Assembly (NCBI RefSeq): GCF_943193085.1
Contig: NZ_CALPCU010000007.1
Location: forward strand, 1-64,000
DNA: 64,000 bases
Origin: Vermiculatibacterium agrestimuris
GTDB lineage: Bacteria; Bacillota; Clostridia; Oscillospirales; Oscillospiraceae
Direction: 5' to 3'
Shown: in pieces, positions 59,299 through 64,000 of the stretch
Position numbering within the stretch: position 1 is the stretch's first letter
Layout of the letters: each line of letters opens with the position of its first letter
Made by a program: the position numbers and the translations under genes
The notes under the pieces: model-generated
What the model was told of the DNA's origin: nothing
What the model saw: only the letters and a program-made list of their open reading frames with translations
Database searches by the model: none

Positions 59299-60139
59299 AT
59301 TCGTCATCTCCCAGCTTGGGCGCCAGCGGCGGCACCGCCCCATCCATAGCGGCGGAGAGCAGGTAACGGTAAATGCCCGCTTTCTGCTCATCGTAGAGAT
59401 CCAGCTTTTGATAGAGTTTCTTGTAATAGGCAAAGGTATCGGTCTTCATTCGCACTGTCCGGCGCAGGTTGGCCTGGCTGCCGACCAGGCTACCGCCCCG
59501 CTTGAAGTAATAGTAAAGCGGCTCATCCACAAGGGCGACCAGGCGGGTGCGCTCAATATATTCCAGATTAAAGAGGAAGTCCTCGCCCCAACTGGCCTGA
59601 GGGTCAAAACGGAGGCGGGCTGCCTCCACAATATAGCGGCGGTAAAATTTGTTCCACAGCACGCCGTAATAGTAATTCGCCGGGGCCTTCATCATCTGCT
59701 CGGCATACTCCCGTCGGGTGAGGACACCGGAGCCCCTGATGTGCCCACGGCTGACCATTCGCTCGCCCGCCACCCGGTAGAAGTGGCTCACCACCAGGTC
59801 GCCGCCGGTACTCTCTGCTGCGTGGAGAAACCGTTCGGTGGCGTCGGGGGTGAGCCAATCATCTCCGTCCGCGAATTGGAGAAAACGGCCCTGGGCCTGA
59901 TCCAACGCTTTATTGCGACTGTCAGAGACGCCGGTATTGGATTTGTCGATCAGCCGAAAACGGCTGTCGGCGCGCTCATAGGCGCGGCAGATATAGGCAG
60001 AGGCGTCGTCGCTGCCGTCATTGACCAGCAGCACCTCTAAATTCGGGTAGGTCTGGGCCCGAATGGAGTCCAGGCACCGTTCCAAATAAGGGGCGACGTT
60101 ATATACGGGAACAATGATGCTTACCAGTGCGCCATCCAT
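59297..60139 (-). CDS. Family 2 glycosyltransferase
   Basis: 280 residues. GT-A fold: VSIIVPVYNVAPYLERCLDSI at the start, then VLLVNDGSDDAS, the DGDD-type metal motif FADGDDWLTPDA near 95, and a less conserved acceptor domain. No membrane helices. It stands alone opposite the SLH-protein gene, and may decorate surface polymers or proteins. The acceptor cannot be predicted. Confidence 0.92.
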   Translation of the reverse strand: MDGALVSIIVPVYNVAPYLERCLDSIRAQTYPNLEVLLVNDGSDDASAYICRAYERADSRFRLIDKSNTGVSDSRNKALDQAQGRFLQFADGDDWLTPDATERFLHAAESTGGDLVVSHFYRVAGERMVSRGHIRGSGVLTRREYAEQMMKAPANYYYGVLWNKFYRRYIVEAARLRFDPQASWGEDFLFNLEYIERTRLVALVDEPLYYYFKRGGSLVGSQANLRRTVRMKTDTFAYYKKLYQKLDLYDEQKAGIYRYLLSAAMDGAVPPLAPKLGDDE

Positions 60140-60339
60140 AGGGATCCCTCGCCTTTCACGTTCTTTTTTGCTATTGTAGCAGTTTTTGATGCCAAAAGCA
60201 AAGTTAATGGTCGCTTAGTCATATAAAGCCAAGCATTTCCTGACAGGGAGATATCCAAATTACTACGAATTTACTACATCCGGCTCTTCCGCTCCATGGG
60301 GTTTTGCATAAATTTCCCCGCAACTATGCAGCCGGCATA

Positions 60340-60368
60340 TTGTTTTCCCAAAAGGGTTCTGATATAAT
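60340..60368 (+). promoter_or_regulatory. Sigma-A promoter of the SLH protein
   Basis: TTGTTT (60340-60345), 17-base spacer, exact TATAAT (60363-60368), 64 bases before the start. The 200 bases upstream, to the glycosyltransferase start, are A+T-rich with no further gene. Confidence 0.82.
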
Positions 60369-60432
60369 CAAAAAAAACGTGTCTTTTCCCTCTCCCTGCG
60401 GAGAGCAACTTTGAAAGTAAGGAGCAAAGCAT

Positions 60433-62274
60433 ATGAAAAAGAAAATCATATCCCTTCTGCTGGGCCTCATCCTTTGTCTGGGCCTGCTGCCCGTTGCCGC
60501 TCTGGCGGATGGCGCCCCGCTCTACGAATGGAAGAGCCAAGTCCCGGAGGATCCCGGCGCCATCACCTACGATATGGAGGTGGCCGATTTCGGCACAATG
60601 GAATACGGCTACAGGAAAGAGGACTGCCCCACCCTCACCATCTCCTTTACCAACACCAGTGACCAGACCCTATGGTATATCCACGATTTCAGTTCCAAAG
60701 GCGGCGACCGCTTTAACGTCACTGTGCCCCGGGAGGGCTGGGACAGTATCCGCCAATATCTGGTGATCCCCATCAGCACCTACGCTCTGGAGCTGAAGCC
60801 CGGCTCCTCGGCCAGTGTGAATGTGACCCCGTACACCGGATACCGGGAGAGTACCAGTTTCCCTGCCGGGGTGTATGACGGAGAGCTGGACTTCTTCTTT
60901 GCCACTTCCGACGAGCCTGTGGGCAGAAACCGGTACGACGAGCCCATCTTCGAGGGGGGCAACTACCCCCTGCCCTACCACTTTGAAATAGTCTATGACG
61001 GCTATATAGGCGGTGAGGAGGCCATGGAGCTGGACCGGGAGAGCGTGGACTTCGGCCCAGTGGAGATGGAGGACACCGTTATCGAGACCGTCTCTGTCAC
61101 CAACCGGGCCAAGGTGGAGATAGAGCTGCAGGCCAAACTGGCAAGCGAGGGGACCAATCATGGGGCCTTTGAGCGGAGCGTCCAACAGTGCCTTGAACTG
61201 AAGGAGAAGCAGTGGACTCTGGCCCCCGGTGAAACGGCTCAGGTCGAAATCGTCAAGGGCACCACAGGGAACAACAAACTCCCGGGCCGGTATGATACCG
61301 AACTGGTGCTGACCTCCGAATACCGGGTGGAGGGGGGAGGCAACCTCATGTCCTACCGGGACGAGAAGGTGGTGCCCATCACCCTCACCCCGGTGAAGGG
61401 GGGCAATCTGTCCGTCTTGGTGCAGCTGGAGTCCCCCCAGGGCCCCTCGGGGTATTTCACCTCCGCCGACGGAGCCACGACATACTGGGGCAACGAGAAC
61501 ATCGACGTGCCCTACGGCGGGGATCTGTCCCTGAACATTGTCCCCTTTGTCCCCGAGCATGGTTACGTTCTGGCGATACAGCAGTTTAGCAGCAGCTCCA
61601 GCTACCACTATGTGGGCCATGACACTACCCTTCTGGCCCAGGATGTGACGGACAGACAACATTACCTGGTGAGCATCGCCTCCTGCGCCGTGCCCCCCGC
61701 CGACTGGGCCCGGGACGCGGTGGGCAGAGCCTACTCCCTGGGCATCTTCTCCCCCGGCGGCGATATGCCGGGTCTTGGTAGCGGGGGCGACCACGGCGTC
61801 AACGGGAAGATACCCGACTCCTCCTACGCCGCCCCCATCACCCGGAAGGATTTCTGCAATCTGGCCATGGAGATTTATCTTAAGCTGCGGCCCGAGGAGT
61901 ATCGCCAGCTTCCGAACTCCCTGCCCACCTCTTTCACCGACACGGACGACATGAACGTCCGCCAGCTGGCCTATCTGGGGGTCATCACCGGCGTGGGAGA
62001 TGAAAAATTTGACCCCGACGGTCAGCTGACAAGAGAGCAGGCCGCCGCCATCCTCTCCCGGCTGGCGGGGGTGCTGGACATCGATCTGGACAAGGCTGCC
62101 CCCACCTTTGACGACAATGGCTCCATCTCCCCCTGGGCCAGCGAGGCCGTGGGAGAGATGCAGGCCGCCGGCATTATGGGCGGTTTTGGCAATAACCAGT
62201 TCGGCCCCCAGGGAACTTATAGCTGGGAGCAGTCCATCGCCACCCTCATGCGGATTTACGATATGACGATGTAA
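60433..62274 (+). CDS. Secreted S-layer-homology (SLH) domain protein
   Basis: 613 residues. Signal peptide at 1-25 (KKKIISLLLGLILCLGLLPVAALA). Two domains with the alternating pattern ADFGTMEYGYRKEDCPTLTISFTN (near 50; cited in part) and VDFGPVEMEDTVIETVSVTN (near 205) look like ASH/choice-of-anchor D beta-sandwiches. The C-terminal 200 residues hold three SLH repeats (DWARDAVGRAYSLGIFSP; LAYLGVITGVGDEKFDPDGQ; EMQAAGIMGGFGNNQFGPQG) for binding secondary cell-wall polymer. It is monocistronic. Ligand of the N-terminal region unknown. Confidence 0.9.
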   Translation: MKKKIISLLLGLILCLGLLPVAALADGAPLYEWKSQVPEDPGAITYDMEVADFGTMEYGYRKEDCPTLTISFTNTSDQTLWYIHDFSSKGGDRFNVTVPREGWDSIRQYLVIPISTYALELKPGSSASVNVTPYTGYRESTSFPAGVYDGELDFFFATSDEPVGRNRYDEPIFEGGNYPLPYHFEIVYDGYIGGEEAMELDRESVDFGPVEMEDTVIETVSVTNRAKVEIELQAKLASEGTNHGAFERSVQQCLELKEKQWTLAPGETAQVEIVKGTTGNNKLPGRYDTELVLTSEYRVEGGGNLMSYRDEKVVPITLTPVKGGNLSVLVQLESPQGPSGYFTSADGATTYWGNENIDVPYGGDLSLNIVPFVPEHGYVLAIQQFSSSSSYHYVGHDTTLLAQDVTDRQHYLVSIASCAVPPADWARDAVGRAYSLGIFSPGGDMPGLGSGGDHGVNGKIPDSSYAAPITRKDFCNLAMEIYLKLRPEEYRQLPNSLPTSFTDTDDMNVRQLAYLGVITGVGDEKFDPDGQLTREQAAAILSRLAGVLDIDLDKAAPTFDDNGSISPWASEAVGEMQAAGIMGGFGNNQFGPQGTYSWEQSIATLMRIYDMTM

Positions 62275-62421
62275 GCTCTGCCGGAACATTTTAGCCATAT
62301 CCTGATTGAATCAAAGAAAGGATGGGCGTTCCATCTCCCGCCTTTCCCACTTTCCGTACTACCGCTACAGGTAAAAGGATGGAAAGATACGCTGAGATAT
62401 GCGATGAGATCATCTACCGAA

Positions 62422-62465
62422 CAAATAGAGGCAACACCTGAAAATACAGGTGTTGCCTCTATTTG
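62422..62465. repeat. Perfect 19-bp inverted repeat after the SLH gene
   Basis: CAAATAGAGGCAACACCTG (62422-62440), loop AAAATA, exact complement to 62465. It begins 148 bases past the SLH stop and is followed by TAAAG, not a T-run, so it is a weak terminator for either strand at best. Confidence 0.6.
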
Positions 62466-62522
62466 TAAAGATATGTAACGTTAAATTGAAAAGGGGCTAT
62501 TCTTTGGCGGCAAAGAAAAGTC

Positions 62523-62551
62523 TTGACAATGGAGATGACATATACGATAAT
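62523..62551 (+). promoter_or_regulatory. Sigma-A promoter of trxA
   Basis: Exact TTGACA (62523-62528), 17-base spacer, GATAAT (62546-62551), 63 bases before trxA. Confidence 0.82.
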
Positions 62552-62614
62552 CTGAAAAAGAATATTTGCTTTTTCCTTACAAACACTAAGGGGCAAGAAA
62601 GGCAGGTAATTACT

Positions 62615-62938
62615 ATGGCACTGATCCATTTTAACACCCAGGGCTTTGACAGAGCCCGTGATTCCGACATCCCTGTCCTGGTGGATTTCTGGGCCACCTG
62701 GTGCGGCCCCTGCCAGATGCTGGGGCCCGTCATCGAGCAGCTGGCGGAGGAGTACGAGGGCAAGGACGTGGTCATCGGCAAGGTGGACGTGGACGAAAAC
62801 CCGGACTTGGCCGCCCGCTACGGCGTTATGAGCGTGCCCACGGTCATCCTCTTCAAGGACGGAGCGGAAGTGGAGCGGAAGGTGGGCGTCATGCCCTTCG
62901 ACGTGTACGCCGAGCTTCTGGACGGCACCCTGAGCTGA
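62615..62938 (+). CDS. trxA: Thioredoxin
   Basis: 107 residues, canonical single-domain thioredoxin. Redox pair C30/C33 in WATWCGPCQM, cis-Pro in MSVPTVILFKDG. ATG 62615 follows AAGGCAGG; an open frame extends far upstream but is preceded by the promoter, so it is not used. One base separates its stop from ruvX. Confidence 0.97.
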   Translation: MALIHFNTQGFDRARDSDIPVLVDFWATWCGPCQMLGPVIEQLAEEYEGKDVVIGKVDVDENPDLAARYGVMSVPTVILFKDGAEVERKVGVMPFDVYAELLDGTLS

Positions 62939-62939
62939 T

Positions 62940-63359
62940 ATGCGCGTTATGGCCATCGACTACGGCGACGCCAGGACAGGCGTCGCCGTATCCGATCCCA
63001 CCGGACTTCTGGCGGGATTTACCACCGTGATCCAAAGCCACAGACCGGAGTGCGTCGCCGACCAGCTTGCGGCCCTTGCCAAGGCGCACGGGGTAGAGGA
63101 GCTGGTGATGGGGTTCCCGCGGAATATGGACGGCTCTGAGGGCCCCAGGGCGGAGCTGTACCGGACTTTCGCCGCTCTGGTGGAGGAGCGCACAGGTCTT
63201 CCTGTGACGCTCTGGGACGAACGGCGCACCACCATTGAGGCCCACGCCATTTTACATGAGAGCGGCAAAAAGATGAAGGCCCACAAGAAAAATGTGGACG
63301 CCGTGGCCGCCACCCTCATTTTGGAGGGCTATCTGACCAGAAAAAGACTACAGGGGTGA
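62940..63359 (+). CDS. ruvX: Holliday junction resolvase-like RuvX/YqgF
   Basis: 139 residues. RNase H-like fold; pre-16S rRNA 5' processing nuclease and putative resolvase. MAIDYGDARTGVAVSDPTG at the start holds the first catalytic Asp, ELVMGFPRNMDGS is the second block and LWDERRTTIEA supplies Asp/Glu. Start ATG 62940, with ATG 62949 as alternative. Probably co-transcribed with trxA. Confidence 0.95.
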   Translation: MRVMAIDYGDARTGVAVSDPTGLLAGFTTVIQSHRPECVADQLAALAKAHGVEELVMGFPRNMDGSEGPRAELYRTFAALVEERTGLPVTLWDERRTTIEAHAILHESGKKMKAHKKNVDAVAATLILEGYLTRKRLQG

Positions 63360-63365
63360 GTTCTC

Positions 63366-63731
63366 TCACCCCTGTTTTTTTCGGAAAAGCTCCCGAAGGC
63401 CAATATAGAGAAGATAGCCCCCGAAAAAGCGGCGCAGAAGCCCGACATCAAGGGCGGTGGCCGCCCAAGCGGCAGCCGCCGTTCCGGCCAGTCCCGCAAG
63501 AATGGCGGGGAGGGCTGTTCTTTTGTCGATATAGCCGTTTTTGATGTGACAGGGCAGGGCGGTTGCCGCGGTAGGGAGGAAGTAGAGCAGGTTGATCCCC
63601 TGGGCCATGTGCTGATCCACTCCGGCAAAGGCGGTCATGTAGATCAGAAGGAGGGTGCCCCCTCCCACGCCAAAGCCGGAGAGGACGCCGGTGGCCGCCC
63701 CTGCCAGAGCGGCAATGAGCCAGGCTCCCAT
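63366..63731 (-). CDS. Half-length TauE/SafE (TSUP) membrane protein, C-terminal-side partner
   Basis: 121 residues with four predicted helices. The N-terminal GAATGVLSGFGVGGGTLLLIYMTAFAGVDQHMAQGINLLYFLP is the TSUP repeat motif (given here as its family landmark, residues 10-52). It is half the size of a normal TauE/SafE protein. The upstream gene is another half, overlapping it by one base, so the two probably combine in one transporter for a sulfur or organic anion. Confidence 0.82.
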   Translation of the reverse strand: MGAWLIAALAGAATGVLSGFGVGGGTLLLIYMTAFAGVDQHMAQGINLLYFLPTAATALPCHIKNGYIDKRTALPAILAGLAGTAAAAWAATALDVGLLRRFFGGYLLYIGLRELFRKKQG

Positions 63732-64000
63732 CAGAAAAAAAGGGACTTGACGCCGCCGTAGAGGATCAGCAGAGCAAATCCCCGGCGAAGCCAGTCCATA
63801 TTCAGGTTTTGAAAAAGCTTACCGCCCACAAAGCCGCCCACCAGGCCCCCTGCCAGATAGGGAAGCGCGGCCATTACATCCAGCCCGCCCCGAAGCAGGT
63901 AAATTGCGGAGGACAAGGCGCACAGGGGCAGGATGATGGCCACCGAGGTGGCAAAAGCCCTGCGCTGATCCAGACCGCATTTGTCCACCAGCATGGGCAC
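63731..64000 (-). CDS. Half-length TauE/SafE (TSUP) membrane protein, truncated by window edge
   Basis: The minus-strand frame is open to position 64000, so the N-terminus lies outside. The visible 89 residues hold CGLDQRRAFATSVAIILPL, the conserved loop after helix 1 of the TSUP repeat, and three further helices ending in LILYGGVKSLFF. Partner of the following half-length gene. Confidence 0.8.
   Translation of the reverse strand: MPMLVDKCGLDQRRAFATSVAIILPLCALSSAIYLLRGGLDVMAALPYLAGGLVGGFVGGKLFQNLNMDWLRRGFALLILYGGVKSLFF

Overview
This 64 kb window is chromosomal DNA of about 60% G+C with dense, mostly co-directional genes, many overlapping by 1-26 bases (ATGA and TAATG junctions are common). 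The gene content points to an anaerobic, endospore-forming member of the Clostridia, most likely the Oscillospiraceae (Flavonifractor/Intestinimonas-type). Support for this: SipL, SpoIVA and a SpoVM-like micro-protein, a SpoIVFA/SpoIVFB-like pair, GerW (YtfJ), RemA, CdaA/CdaR, and an IspH-ribosomal S1 fusion typical of this branch. No phage, plasmid, IS element, CRISPR array or rRNA was seen. The genus is inference.

Layout. 1-4.2 kb: class III fructose-1,6-bisphosphatase, a small aromatic-acid-exporter-like membrane protein and an FAD/Rieske oxidoreductase, all on the minus strand. 4.2-4.5 kb: tRNA-Pro(CGG) with a consensus promoter and a strong terminator. 4.5-16.9 kb: spoIVFA/B-like genes, rplS (L19), a minus-strand TraX-like gene, ylqF-rnhB-yraN, M19 dipeptidase, thrC, a phosphoesterase, then the protein quality-control block tig-clpP-clpX-ysxC. 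17.0-22.3 kb: M50 protease, scpA-scpB, DUF2953, ytfJ, dacF-type carboxypeptidase, rluB. 22.3-31.2 kb: RpiR regulator, BaiN-like flavoprotein, cmk, plsC, ispH-rpsA fusion, carD, ispD-ispF, and a DUF3343/cysteine desulfurase pair. 31.4-35.5 kb: cdaA-cdaR (c-di-AMP), RseC-like, DUF5685 and a J-domain protein.

35.5-50.9 kb carries the conserved Firmicutes series yicC-remA-gmk-rpoZ-priA-def-fmt-rsmB-rlmN-stp-prkC-rsgA. It is followed by a 56-aa membrane protein, a 23-aa SpoVM homologue, sipL and spoIVA. In Bacillus, spoVM also lies downstream of rsgA, so synteny supports the call. Here all three proteins that build the spore-coat basement (SpoVM, SipL, SpoIVA) are consecutive.

51-64 kb: an EamA-type transporter with a 170-base leader holding a possible upstream peptide, a two-component system with VanR-like direct repeats in front of it, a Crp/Fnr regulator divergent from leuC-leuD-GNAT-leuB, a GT2 glycosyltransferase, a secreted SLH-domain protein, trxA, ruvX and two half-length TauE/SafE (TSUP) genes, the second cut by the window edge.

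The strongest candidates for follow-up are the rsgA-(56 aa)-spoVM-sipL-spoIVA unit, the internal ribosome-binding site that could release free S1 from the IspH-S1 fusion, the Lys/Ala-rich tail on trigger factor, the EamA leader peptide, and the DUF5685/J-protein pair.
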